Source of the DNA: Terricaulis silvestris | GTDB lineage: Bacteria > Pseudomonadota > Alphaproteobacteria > Caulobacterales > Aquidulcibacteraceae | Direction: 5' to 3' | Assembly: GCF_009792355.1 (NCBI RefSeq) | Contig: NZ_CP047045.1 | Span: 1,700,501 to 1,764,500 of the forward strand | DNA length: 64,000 nucleotides | Shown here: positions 50,421 through 59,515 of the stretch, one piece after another | How the letters are laid out: every line of letters begins with the position of its first letter | Numbering within the stretch: the stretch's first letter is position 1 | The notes under the pieces: generated by a model | The model's database searches: none | The model's input: only the letters and a program-made list of their open reading frames with translations | Told to the model about the DNA's origin: nothing | Position numbers and translations under genes: made by a program

Positions 50421-52868
50421 ATGCTTGAACTCTCGCACTATCGCCAAACAGGCGCCGCCCTCGCGGACTACTTACCGTGGGCCGCTCTCATCGCGCCGGG
50501 CATCGTCCTCAACAAAGACGGCGCGTTTCAACGCACGCTCGCGTTTCGCGGGCCCGATCTCGATTCCTCGACATTGGCCGAGCTGGATGGCGCGAGCCGA
50601 CGCATCAACAATGCGCTGCGCCGGTTTCAGTCAGGGTGGTGTCTCCATGTGGAAGCGCGCCGCGGTCCAGCGCTCGGCTATCCTGAGAGCCGCTGGCCCG
50701 ATCCGCTATCTTGGCTGATCGATGAAGAACGGCGTGCTGTGTTCGAAACCGCAGGCGCGCGGTTTGAGAGCCAGTATTTTCTCACCATAACCTGGCTGCC
50801 GCCGGCGGAGCGCCAAGGCAAACTCGAAAGCCTCTTGTTTGAGGGCGGCGAGACACGCGCCGAGGCCGTTGACTATCGGCGTCACCTCGAACGGTTTCAG
50901 CAGGAGACCGATCAGCTCCTGTCCTTGCTTGAAATCATCATGCCGCATGCAACGTGGCTCAGTGATGAGGAGACGCTGACCTATCTGCACGATTGCGTCT
51001 CCGATCGTCCGCACCGCGTGGCTGTGCCGACCACACCGTTTCATCTCGACACGTTCTTGCCGGATGCGCCTTTGCTGGGCGGGCTCGCCCCGATGCTTGG
51101 GCGGCGCCATCTCCGGATCATTTCGGTGCGCTCGTTCGTCACCGAGACCGAGCCAGGTTTGCTAGATGCGCTGAATCGGCTGCCGATCTCCTATCGCTGG
51201 GTGACGCGCTTCCTGCCGCTCGACCGGGAAGAAGCGCGCCGCGAATTGGAAAAAATCCGCAAGCGCTGGTTCTCGAAGCGCAAAGGCTTTCTCACCATGT
51301 TGCGCGAGGCGCTCTTTCGCGAAGAGAGCACGCTGCAAGACAATGACGCGGCCAACCAAGCCGAAGACGCAGACATGGCGCTGCAGGAGCTTGGAGCCGA
51401 CGCCGTCGCCGCCGGTTACGCCACGCTCACCATCACGATTGCCGAGGAATGCGAAGAAGCGGCCAACGAAGCCGTACGGCAAGTGCAGCAAGTTGCCGAC
51501 GGCATGGGCTTCGTCACGCACGTGGAGACCGTGAATGCGGTAGAGGCGTGGTTTGGCTCCTTGCCAGGCCAGCCTTACGCCGATGTGCGTCGGCCGATCC
51601 TGATGACGCCCTCTCTGGCGCACCTGATGCCAACCAGCGCGGTATGGGCGGGACCACTCAAGAACAACCATCTCAACGCGCCGCCGTTGATGATGACCGC
51701 CACTGATGGCGCCACGCCCTTTCGGCTCGATCTGCATGCAGGCGATGTCGGTCACACCATGGTGGTTGGTCCAACCGGGGCGGGTAAATCCGTGTTGCTG
51801 GCCACGCTCGCGGCTCAATGGCTGCGCTACGCCGATGCGCAAGTTTATATCTTCGACAAGGGACGCTCCTGCCGCGCTGCCGTTTTGGGCCTTAGCGGCG
51901 ACTTCTTCGACTTGGGCGAAGAAGATGCGCTTGGCTTGCAGCCGCTTGAGGCGGTGGATGACGATGGCGAGCGGGCTTGGGCGCTCGACTGGCTGGGAGA
52001 TCTCCTGGTCGCGGCGAACGTGCCCGTGACGCCCGAGCTTCGCGCCGAGTTGTGGCGTGCGCTAGACATCCTCGCCAGCCGTCCCCGCGAAGACCGCACG
52101 CTCACCATGTTCACGGCCTTGGTGCAAGACGCGCGCGTACGCGCGGCGCTGCAGCCCTTCACCCATGCGGGGCCGTACGGCCGATTGTTGGACCGCGATC
52201 AGTCGAGCTTGGGCTTTGGCCGGGTGCAGGCGTTCGAGATGGAAGATCTGATGCGGCGCCCGCAAGCGGTGCGCGCTATGCTGCCGGCGCTCTTTCATGT
52301 GCTCGACCGTCGCTTCACCGGCGCCCCGACCTTGCTCATTCTCGATGAGGCCTGGCTCTTCCTGAAAGAGAGCGCGTTCGCGGCGCAAATTCAGGATTGG
52401 CTCAAGACACTGCGCAAGCGCAACGTGGCGGTCGTGTTCGCGAGCCAGGAATTGGCGGACGTGGAAGCCTCCCCGATTGCATCCACCATCATCGAAGCGT
52501 GCCTCACGCGCATCTTCCTGCCCAATGACCGCGCCAGCGAGCCGCGGTCGAAAGCGTTCTATTCGGCGCTTGGACTCAATGAACGACAGATTGATCTCAT
52601 CGCCAACAGTATCCCGAAAAGGGACTATTATCTGAGCGCGCGTGAAGGCTGCCGCGTTTTCGAGTTGGGCTTGGGCGCCGCCGCACTCGCTTTTGTCGCC
52701 GCCTCACGTCCGGAAGATCATCAAGCCATCGATGCTGTGCTTGCACGCGCGCCAGAGAGTTTTGCGGCCGCGTGGCTGGAAACCAAAGGGTTGCGCGACG
52801 CGGCTGACGCTGTTCGGCGCTTTAACGCCTCGGCTGGGCCCGCCGAGCAACTCGTGGCTGCAGAATAG
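50421..52868 (+). CDS. trbE: Conjugal transfer ATPase TrbE (VirB4-like)
   Basis: An 815-residue ATPase, the largest motor of the transfer channel. Walker A GPTGAGKSVLLATL (about 450-463), Walker B TLLILDEAWLFLKE, and the following VVFASQELADVE are standard. The N-terminal CagE/VirB4 domain spans about the first 400 residues. Length is normal for the family. Confidence 0.95.
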   Translation: MLELSHYRQTGAALADYLPWAALIAPGIVLNKDGAFQRTLAFRGPDLDSSTLAELDGASRRINNALRRFQSGWCLHVEARRGPALGYPESRWPDPLSWLIDEERRAVFETAGARFESQYFLTITWLPPAERQGKLESLLFEGGETRAEAVDYRRHLERFQQETDQLLSLLEIIMPHATWLSDEETLTYLHDCVSDRPHRVAVPTTPFHLDTFLPDAPLLGGLAPMLGRRHLRIISVRSFVTETEPGLLDALNRLPISYRWVTRFLPLDREEARRELEKIRKRWFSKRKGFLTMLREALFREESTLQDNDAANQAEDADMALQELGADAVAAGYATLTITIAEECEEAANEAVRQVQQVADGMGFVTHVETVNAVEAWFGSLPGQPYADVRRPILMTPSLAHLMPTSAVWAGPLKNNHLNAPPLMMTATDGATPFRLDLHAGDVGHTMVVGPTGAGKSVLLATLAAQWLRYADAQVYIFDKGRSCRAAVLGLSGDFFDLGEEDALGLQPLEAVDDDGERAWALDWLGDLLVAANVPVTPELRAELWRALDILASRPREDRTLTMFTALVQDARVRAALQPFTHAGPYGRLLDRDQSSLGFGRVQAFEMEDLMRRPQAVRAMLPALFHVLDRRFTGAPTLLILDEAWLFLKESAFAAQIQDWLKTLRKRNVAVVFASQELADVEASPIASTIIEACLTRIFLPNDRASEPRSKAFYSALGLNERQIDLIANSIPKRDYYLSAREGCRVFELGLGAAALAFVAASRPEDHQAIDAVLARAPESFAAAWLETKGLRDAADAVRRFNASAGPAEQLVAAE

Positions 52869-52878
52869 GAGGGTGAAG

Positions 52879-53598
52879 ATGAGAGTCTGGAGATGGATCA
52901 CCACGAGTGTCACAGTCGTTGCGCTCGCCATGGCGGCGCCAAGTCCGGCGCGTGCGCAGCTGACCGTGATCGACCCGACCAATTTGGCTCAGAACCTGCT
53001 GCAGGCGACACGCGCGTTAGAGCAGATCAATAATCAAATCCGCCAGATCGAGCAGGCGACGGCCATGTTGCGCCAGAACCCGCTGCAGCTGTCGCCGGAA
53101 TTGTCGCAATCGGTGACCGAGGCGCGCGCCTTATTTGACAGCGCGCGCGGCATTGCTTTTCAAGTCGATGGTCTGGGCGAGAATATTCGCACGCTCTATC
53201 CGGAGACCTGGGAAGACTTCGATCTCGAAGGCGTACTGTCGCAATCGCGCCACTGGGAGGCGGAGAGCCGCGAAAGCCTCGAACGCGCCATGGCCGCTGA
53301 AGCACGCGCGGCGCAATCGATCGCGACAACACGCGGCCGGATCGACCGGGCGATGCAATCGTCGACCGGCGCGGAGGGGCAGACCGGCGCCATCCAGGCC
53401 GGCAATCAGCTTCTCGGCATTCAGGCTTCCCAGCTCGCCGAGATTCACGCGTTATTGATCGCGCAAGGCCGCGCGCTTGAGACCGAGCGCATGGAGCGTC
53501 TCGCGCGAGAAGATCGCGCCCGTGAAATTCAACGTCGCGCCTTCCCCACAACAGCCAGTGCAACGACCGCGTCCGCGCGCTCGGCGTTCGACGACTAG
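52879..53598 (+). CDS. trbJ: Conjugal transfer protein TrbJ (VirB5-like)
   Basis: A 239-residue periplasmic, largely helical protein with a signal peptide (WITTSVTVVALAMAAPSPARA). Helical repeats such as LEQINNQIRQIEQ and a C-terminal Arg/Glu-rich helix are typical. It is thought to sit at the pilus tip. The ATG at 52879 follows GGAGGG; an earlier open frame lies within trbE. Confidence 0.9.
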   Translation: MRVWRWITTSVTVVALAMAAPSPARAQLTVIDPTNLAQNLLQATRALEQINNQIRQIEQATAMLRQNPLQLSPELSQSVTEARALFDSARGIAFQVDGLGENIRTLYPETWEDFDLEGVLSQSRHWEAESRESLERAMAAEARAAQSIATTRGRIDRAMQSSTGAEGQTGAIQAGNQLLGIQASQLAEIHALLIAQGRALETERMERLAREDRAREIQRRAFPTTASATTASARSAFDD

Positions 53599-53612
53599 TA
53601 GAGGCACACACC

Positions 53613-54653
53613 ATGGATCCCGCCTCGGTCAATTCGTTCCTCGACCAGTTTCTGGCCGTCGCCGATTCCGGCTTCGGGCTGATCCAGGGTGACGTAAATT
53701 ACGTGCTGAACGCGTTGATCGTCATTTCGATCACGCTGGCTGGCGCGCAATGGGCGCTCGCGGGCGAAGCGCCGATGGCGCCGTTCTTCCGCAAGGTGTT
53801 GTTCGTCGGCTTGTTCGCGTTCCTCGTGAACAATTGGGCAAGCCTCTCGAGCATCATCGTGCGCTCCGGCGCACAGCTTGGCCTCAATGCCGGCGGCGGC
53901 TCGATGACGATGGCGGAGCTCCACAATCCCGGACGCGTAGGGCAGATCGGCATCGAGATGTTCGGGCGCACGGTCGCCCTCGCCGAAGGCATGAACTTCT
54001 TCACCGACACGCTGACGATGCTGCTCATCTTCATCGCCGCCTTGTTCGTGGCGCTGGGCTTCTTTGTCCTGGCCCTGCAGCTCTTCGTGTCGCTGATCGC
54101 CTTCAAGCTTGGTGCCTTGGCCGCGTTCGTTGCGCTTCCATGGGGTGTTTTCAACGGCACCGCCTGGGTGGCGGAGCGTCCACTCGGCTGGGTGGCTGGC
54201 TGTGCCATCCGGCTTTTCGTGCTGGCGCTCATTGCCTCCGTCTCCATCACTTTCGTCGAGACGCTGCCGCCGCAATTCGTGCTCGATGATGGTGGCGGCC
54301 TGCAGGTGCTCTTCTTCGGTTTGACCGTGCTTGCGCTCGCGTGGTTTGCGCCTCAGCTCGCCAGCGAGGTGGTGTCTGGTCAACCGCATCTCTCCGGGTC
54401 AGACGCCGTTCGCGCTGGCATTGGCGCGACCTTCACCACGGCTGGCGGCGCGATGCTCGGCGGCATGATCGCCAGACCGGCGCTGAAGCTTACGGGCGCA
54501 GCCTTCGGCGCTGCTGGGAAAGCTATCGCGGGCCGGCGTCCGAATAGTCGGGGCGGTGGAGGTGGTGGCGGCGCGAGTGGCGCGCGTCCGGCGCAGATCA
54601 ATTATGCGGGCATGCAGCCCAAGCCCGCATCGAAGAGCGGGGGGAGTCCATGA
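53613..54653 (+). CDS. trbL: Conjugal transfer protein TrbL (VirB6-like)
   Basis: A 346-residue polytopic inner-membrane protein with at least five hydrophobic segments (for example VLFVGLFAFLVNNWASL and LLIFIAALFVALGFFVLALQL). The C-terminus is Gly- and Pro-rich with an eight-glycine tract interrupted by few residues, predicted disordered. It forms part of the translocation channel. Confidence 0.92.
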   Translation: MDPASVNSFLDQFLAVADSGFGLIQGDVNYVLNALIVISITLAGAQWALAGEAPMAPFFRKVLFVGLFAFLVNNWASLSSIIVRSGAQLGLNAGGGSMTMAELHNPGRVGQIGIEMFGRTVALAEGMNFFTDTLTMLLIFIAALFVALGFFVLALQLFVSLIAFKLGALAAFVALPWGVFNGTAWVAERPLGWVAGCAIRLFVLALIASVSITFVETLPPQFVLDDGGGLQVLFFGLTVLALAWFAPQLASEVVSGQPHLSGSDAVRAGIGATFTTAGGAMLGGMIARPALKLTGAAFGAAGKAIAGRRPNSRGGGGGGGASGARPAQINYAGMQPKPASKSGGSP

Positions 54654-55333
54654 ATTTTCCATTTCGTTCGCCGGCGCGGTCTTATGCGCCAGAACCGGCC
54701 GACACACCGTATCGCCGCGCCCAGCAAGAATGGGATGCACGCATGGGATCGGCCGTGCTCTCGGCGCGCGCCTGGCGCGGAATCGCCTTCTGCTCACTCG
54801 CGCTCGCCGCGATCCTAGGCGCCTCGCTTACAGCGGTGGCGCTGCAGAAGCGCACGTTTGTACACGTGGTCGAAGTGGCGCCGGAAGGCCAAGTGATGAA
54901 TGTGCGCGCCGCTGATGGCCGCTGGTCGCCCAGCAATGCGCAGGTCGCCTTCCACTTAGGCCACTTCATCCGCTTGGTGCGATCCCTGCCAACGGACGGC
55001 GTGGTGTTGCGGGAGAATTGGCTGCAAGCCTATCGCTTCCTCACGCCGCAGGCGGCGGCCCAGCTCACAGAGATTGCGCGTCAGGACGATCCGTTCCTCA
55101 GCCTCGGGCGCGTGGGCCGCACCGTGCACATCCGCTCCATCATCGCGCGGTCGAACAATGCCTGGGAAGTCTCTTGGGTCGAACGCGCCACCAATGCGAC
55201 CGGCACGACTGACCCGGAGATCTATACGGGCGTCTTCACGGTGACCACACGTGCGCCGCGCAATGCGGATGAAATCGCCAACAATCCCCTTGGACTCTTA
55301 ATCTCTGACTTTTCCTGGAGCCGTGAACGATGA
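54650..55333 (+). CDS. trbF: Conjugal transfer protein TrbF (VirB8-like)
   Basis: A 227-residue inner-membrane protein with one N-terminal membrane helix (GIAFCSLALAAILGASLTAVAL, residues about 44-65) and a periplasmic NTF2-like domain containing the conserved SWVERATNATG and NPLGLLISDFSWSRE segments. It overlaps trbL and trbG by four bases each. Confidence 0.93.
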   Translation: MNFPFRSPARSYAPEPADTPYRRAQQEWDARMGSAVLSARAWRGIAFCSLALAAILGASLTAVALQKRTFVHVVEVAPEGQVMNVRAADGRWSPSNAQVAFHLGHFIRLVRSLPTDGVVLRENWLQAYRFLTPQAAAQLTEIARQDDPFLSLGRVGRTVHIRSIIARSNNAWEVSWVERATNATGTTDPEIYTGVFTVTTRAPRNADEIANNPLGLLISDFSWSRER

Positions 55334-56181
55334 GGAGCGCTTGTGTTAGTGTCGGCTTGGCGCTCATTGCGTCTTGCGCGTTCGCCGACTTGGCGTCAGC
55401 GCAGGCGCGACGAACGCGTAGTGAGACGCCGGTCGAAGTTCTCGCTGCCGCCAATCGCGATGCGCGGCAAAGCCCAACACGGGATGGCTTTGCTCAAGCG
55501 CGTCACGTCTATGCGTACGAGCCTGGGGCGCTCTACGAGGTCTACGCCAATCCAAACTACGTCTCGACCATTTTGCTGGAGCCCGGTGAGACGCTGGCAG
55601 ACATCGCTGCTGGCGACACGTCGCGCTGGATGGTCAGTCAGGCCGAAGGCGAGAGCGAGGGCGACGCGCGCACCATCGTTCTAGTGAAGCCGAACGCAGC
55701 CGGACTTCGGACCAACATCGTCTTGATAACGGACCGCCGCACCTACCTGATCGAGGCCCTCTCACAGGCGGGCACGGCGTATTCAGCGCAGATCGCCTGG
55801 AGCTATCCGGCTACATCCGGGGGCGAAGGTGCGGCGCCGATTGACGCGATCAATCTCGCTTATCGCATCCGCACGACGCAGGGGCGGCGTCCGCCATGGA
55901 TACCGACGCGCGTGTTCGACGATGGCCGCCGGACTTGGATAGAATTCGCGGCGGACATCGTCGCGGCGGAACTGCCTCCGCTGTTCGTGGTGACCGGCGA
56001 GGGCGCCGAACTCGTGAACTACCGAGTCCAAGCGGGGCCGTCAGGCCAGCGCTACATGGTGGACCGCGTTTTTGATGTGGGCGAGCTTCGTCTCGGCGTG
56101 CGGTCTCCGATCGTCGTGCGCATTGAACGCAATCCAACCGATCCGCGCACTTCACGCGCGCGCCACGGGAGCCGCCGATGA
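55330..56181 (+). CDS. trbG: Conjugal transfer protein TrbG (VirB9-like)
   Basis: A 283-residue periplasmic and outer-membrane-complex protein with a signal peptide ending near DLASAQA. The C-terminal domain shows PTRVFDDGRRTWIEF and LVNYRVQ plus YMVDRVFDVGELRLG, hallmarks of VirB9 proteins. It forms the outer core of the channel with TrbI. Confidence 0.93.
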   Translation: MRSACVSVGLALIASCAFADLASAQARRTRSETPVEVLAAANRDARQSPTRDGFAQARHVYAYEPGALYEVYANPNYVSTILLEPGETLADIAAGDTSRWMVSQAEGESEGDARTIVLVKPNAAGLRTNIVLITDRRTYLIEALSQAGTAYSAQIAWSYPATSGGEGAAPIDAINLAYRIRTTQGRRPPWIPTRVFDDGRRTWIEFAADIVAAELPPLFVVTGEGAELVNYRVQAGPSGQRYMVDRVFDVGELRLGVRSPIVVRIERNPTDPRTSRARHGSRR

Positions 56182-57257
56182 CCACGGCGACGCAAGCCAG
56201 CGCGCAGACGCCGCCGCAACTCGCGTTGCGCTCCAAGCCGCCATCGCCAAAGCGCCTGTCGCGCAAGGTGTTGCTCGCTGGCGCGCTACTGGCGGGGACA
56301 GTGATTGTGTTTGCCTTGGTGTACGGCCTCTCGGAGCGGCCTGATCGCAGGGCGGCGCAGGAGGAGGCCGCGGTCGCGGCCGCGGGTGGGCCGCCGGAAT
56401 CCATTCGCGGCGCCAGCGACCAATATGGCGCCAACGATCTCGTGATGCCGGCCGGTTACGAAGATGGATTGTTCGCGTCCGAGGAGACGCCCGGGCTAAC
56501 GGCGCCGCAGGATGCTGTGTGGGGTGGCGGCGCGCCGGAGGCAGGCCAACACGTCGCCAGCGGCCGCGCGGAACCCGATCCTCAAACGGTGGCGCGCGCA
56601 TCTGCGATTCTGTTTACGCAGGACGGCGCGGCAGCGTCCGAGGTTGATGCGGACGCGCGGCTCAATGCGCGTCTGACGCCGCCAGGCTCGCGCTATGAGA
56701 TTAAGGCTGGCGACGTCATTCCCGCTGCTCTGTTGACGGCGCTTAATTCGGACGCGCCGGGGCGCGTCATCGCGCAAGTGACCGCTCCGGTCTATGACAC
56801 GGTGAGCGGTCAGCACCTGCTCATTCCCCAAGGCGCGCGCCTTCTTGGCACGTACGACAATGGCGTCACCTATGGAGACCGCCGCTTGGTGCTAGTTTGG
56901 AATAGGCTCATCCTGCCCAATGGGTGGTCCATCAACCTGCGGGAGATGAACGCGTCTGATCCAACCGGCGCCGCCGGTCTCCGAGACCGGACGGATCATC
57001 ATCTCGATCGTCTCGGCATCGCGATTGGTTTGTCCGCCATCATCAGCGTCATCGCCAATGAAGCCGAAGACGAAGATGAACAGGGCACGCTGGCCCAATC
57101 CGTGGGCGACGCCGCCGCACAGCAAGCTGCGCAAACCGGCGCGCGCATTGTCGACCGAGAACTGACGGTGCGTCCGACTTTGCGGGCGCGCGCCGGTGCG
57201 CCGGTCAGAGTCCTTGTAACGAGGGACGTCGAACTTAGACCTTACCGGGCGCGATGA
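56178..57257 (+). CDS. trbI: Conjugal transfer protein TrbI (VirB10-like)
   Basis: A 359-residue protein with a single membrane helix (VLLAGALLAGTVIVFALVYGL, residues about 31-51), a disordered Ala/Glu/Gly stretch and the VirB10 beta-barrel domain (EIKAGDVIPAALLTALNSD, IPQGARLLGTYDNGVTYGD, RLILPNGWSINL). It spans inner to outer membrane. A four-base overlap links it to the last gene of the operon. Confidence 0.94.
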   Translation: MTTATQASAQTPPQLALRSKPPSPKRLSRKVLLAGALLAGTVIVFALVYGLSERPDRRAAQEEAAVAAAGGPPESIRGASDQYGANDLVMPAGYEDGLFASEETPGLTAPQDAVWGGGAPEAGQHVASGRAEPDPQTVARASAILFTQDGAAASEVDADARLNARLTPPGSRYEIKAGDVIPAALLTALNSDAPGRVIAQVTAPVYDTVSGQHLLIPQGARLLGTYDNGVTYGDRRLVLVWNRLILPNGWSINLREMNASDPTGAAGLRDRTDHHLDRLGIAIGLSAIISVIANEAEDEDEQGTLAQSVGDAAAQQAAQTGARIVDRELTVRPTLRARAGAPVRVLVTRDVELRPYRAR

Positions 57258-57577
57258 AGCTTAAGGATCATCTCCCGCTCAAGGCGGTCGCGGACGATCT
57301 AGGCGTGAGCCGGTGGACGCTTTGGCGTGCAGCGCGCAGCGACATCGCCGACTTTCCAGCGCCCGTCGTGCTCCGACGTCGGGTGTATTGGAAGAAGTCG
57401 CAAATGGAGGCGCTTGAAGCGGCGCTGCTGCAATTCCAAGGGCGCTGCACCTTCGATCGGAAACGGCGCCACCAGAAACTGGCCAAGAAGGTGGCGCTGG
57501 CAAAGCGGAGCGCCGGCCCAAAACAAAAACAATCCCGACCCGAAACACTGCCCGGCCAGCGGGATCTCTTTTCATAA
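57254..57577 (+). CDS. Small helix-turn-helix protein, AlpA/excisionase-like
   Basis: A 107-residue protein. LKAVADDLGVSRWTLWRAAR followed by FPAPVVLRRRVYWKKSQMEALEAAL is the winged helix layout of AlpA/MerR-superfamily DNA-binding proteins, some of which regulate or direct excision of mobile elements. The C-terminus is very basic. It overlaps trbI by four bases, so it is expressed with the transfer genes. Confidence 0.7.
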   Translation: MKLKDHLPLKAVADDLGVSRWTLWRAARSDIADFPAPVVLRRRVYWKKSQMEALEAALLQFQGRCTFDRKRRHQKLAKKVALAKRSAGPKQKQSRPETLPGQRDLFS

Positions 57578-57578
57578 G

Positions 57579-57607
57579 CTGGGGCTAGGCGACGCCGTCG
57601 GCCCCAG
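57579..57607 (+). terminator. Stem-loop after the transfer operon
   Basis: CTGGGGC and GCCCCAG pair across a loop that itself contains CGAC GCC GTCG. It begins two bases after the last stop codon of the operon. No T-run follows, so termination is likely but unproven. Confidence 0.5.
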
Positions 57608-57667
57608 GCTCAGATCTCAAGCAATAGCCCTGTGTTCGGCCCAGCCCGGAGGGCAGGGCGAACCAAT

Positions 57668-57695
57668 TTGTCGGAGGCGCCCTGCGCCCCGACAA
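57668..57695. repeat. Strong 12-pair hairpin with one bulged base
   Basis: TTGTCGG A GGCGC, loop CCT, GCGCC CCGACAA. It is stable enough for a structured RNA, terminator or DNA-processing site such as an oriT or element-specific repeat. It has no T-run. Confidence 0.45.
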
Positions 57696-57991
57696 GCTCT
57701 GCTCGGCCATCGCGCGCAAGCGCGGGTCAAGGGCGAAGAGGCGGAGCCGTCCCTTGAGGCGCGCGAGCACGATGGCAGCTGGCACAAAGGCGACAATCGC
57801 GGGACGCGCAGGGGCCCCTGTCGCCGTTCGAACTTATTAGATCATGCCCGCGCCTTGACGATGAGGCCGCGGACGCTATCCGACATTTTGAATCCGGAAC
57901 GATGCGCAATGAGAACGTGATGCTCTGTTCAAGGCCCGCAACTAAGTCGTAACGTTATCGTTGGGGTAGAATCACTCCACCGCTGTAGATT

Positions 57992-59515
57992 ATGTCGACA
58001 ACAGGACCATCTAAGAATCTGGACGCGCCGGACGCTCGGCGTGCGCCGATAGCGCCGATCGAGGATCGTGGCGTGGTGTTTCTCAGCCATGCCAATCCGG
58101 ACGATAATGCGATCGCCGCATGGTACGGCGCTCGATTGGAGGCCGCAGGATATACGGTCTGGAGCGACCTCACGCGCCTGTTAGGCGGTGAAGAGATGTG
58201 GTTGGACATCGACAATGCGTTGCGGTTCCACGCCCGCAAGATCGTCGTCCTCCTCTCCAAAGCCTCGACCGATCCCAACAAAGAAGGCGTGCGAGCAGAG
58301 CTCGATCGCGCGCACGCGCTCCGAAAGAAACTGGGCGACAACCGGTTCGTCATTCCAGTCAAGATTGATGATGCACCTTTCGAAGATCTTCCTCCGACGA
58401 TAAGTAATCGAACGATCATTGCCGCCGGCAATCACGCCGATGCGTTGGCTCGCGTCTTGGATATTCTGGAGAAGGATGGCGTACGCCGTAGCGACGGACC
58501 GTCAACGGACGCACTGCAACGCTGGCAAACCGCGTTCGCGCCGGAGCAAGTAACGCTCGAACACGCCGAAGACATTCTTGTGTCTAACTGGCACCCAATC
58601 GTGCGATTGCCAGCCGAGCTCAAATTCTATGAGATCGGAAGACCGCTAAAGAACATCGAGACAGAGCCCGCAGCGATCGCCAAGGAGCATCCGCTTCCGA
58701 TGCTTGGATACATGCGTCGCTTGGTGACGTTCGCTGATTGGGACGAGGTCCAAGAGCCCATCGCGGACACAACACCGGTGAGCCTTCACCACGCGATGCC
58801 GATCGAGACCTTTTTGGCCGGTGGCGACGAGCGGATTCGGTTTGCAAAAGGCGTCCCGAAAAAGATGCTCGCAAGCCTGCTGCGGCAAGCCTTTGATCGT
58901 ATGGCGGCGGGACGTTCCTTGAATGCCTTTGCCTTGAGCGACAAGAAGAATGCTTGGTGGATGCCCGCAGGCGTGCTTCCGGGCGATAAACAGTCTTTCG
59001 TGCGCGCAAGCGGCACCACTGGCTATCGCAAACTCACCGGCATGTATGGACTGCGCGAGAGAGACTGGCATTTCGGCATCACGGCGACGCCGCTGACCGA
59101 TGAGCCGCTCCGTCTCAAGTTCACGCCCCACGTCATCTATACCGATCCAACAGGTATAAAGGAGCCGACCGCATCCTATCGGCGCGCGCACTGCAAATTG
59201 TGGTTCAACGCCAAATGGCGGGATTTGCTCTACGCAATGACCGCCTATCTCTCCGACGAAAAGGGCGAGATTGTCCTGCCGTTCGGACGTGATGCACTGG
59301 GCGCAGTCAGCGCCAGAGCAGTCGTCGCTTCTCTCTCAGTGCGGCCATCGACTGTACTTGAACGAAAGGCGCGGAAGGTTGCAGACACCGAGGGTGACGC
59401 GGCGGATCTAGATGTGAGCGACTTGATGAACGACCCTGCGTTCGCTCGCCTTGACGATGAAGAGCCAGACGAGGGTGAGGGCAACACCGACGACGACGCT
59501 GAAGGTGACGCATGA
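57992..59515 (+). CDS. SPARTA effector: TIR-APAZ NADase subunit
   Basis: A 507-residue partner of the adjacent short Argonaute. In SPARTA systems guide-directed recognition of invader DNA makes the complex oligomerise and the TIR domain destroys NAD, killing or arresting the cell. The TIR domain is residues about 26-165: FLSHANPDD, then YTVWSDLTRLLGGEEMW, KIVVLLSKAS, EGVRAELDRA with the probable catalytic Glu103, and FVIPVKIDDAPF. Residues about 180-480 form the APAZ region that packs against Argonaute. The last 20 residues carry 12 Asp or Glu, like the acidic tail that is inhibitory in studied SPARTA proteins. The stop overlaps the Argonaute start (ATGA). Confidence 0.92.
   Translation: MSTTGPSKNLDAPDARRAPIAPIEDRGVVFLSHANPDDNAIAAWYGARLEAAGYTVWSDLTRLLGGEEMWLDIDNALRFHARKIVVLLSKASTDPNKEGVRAELDRAHALRKKLGDNRFVIPVKIDDAPFEDLPPTISNRTIIAAGNHADALARVLDILEKDGVRRSDGPSTDALQRWQTAFAPEQVTLEHAEDILVSNWHPIVRLPAELKFYEIGRPLKNIETEPAAIAKEHPLPMLGYMRRLVTFADWDEVQEPIADTTPVSLHHAMPIETFLAGGDERIRFAKGVPKKMLASLLRQAFDRMAAGRSLNAFALSDKKNAWWMPAGVLPGDKQSFVRASGTTGYRKLTGMYGLRERDWHFGITATPLTDEPLRLKFTPHVIYTDPTGIKEPTASYRRAHCKLWFNAKWRDLLYAMTAYLSDEKGEIVLPFGRDALGAVSARAVVASLSVRPSTVLERKARKVADTEGDAADLDVSDLMNDPAFARLDDEEPDEGEGNTDDDAEGDA

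Larger units (their letters stand above)
57578..57991. other. 414-bp gene-free interval between transfer operon and SPARTA
   Basis: I see no convincing gene. Open frames here are short and lack ribosome sites. The interval holds two hairpins (57579-57607 and 57668-57695). The last 90 bases are richer in A and T (for example AACGTTATCG and TAGAAT about 20 bases before the SPARTA start) and probably contain its promoter. Confidence 0.6.

Noticed and set aside
53595-54389. 264-codon minus-strand open frame rich in His, Glu and Arg
   Set aside because: It is the reverse complement of the membrane protein gene trbL; the biased composition is what hydrophobic codons give in antisense.
57585-57785. 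66-codon minus-strand frame as a possible relaxase or accessory-gene remnant
   Set aside because: No relaxase motif is visible, it lacks a ribosome site, and it runs through two hairpins.
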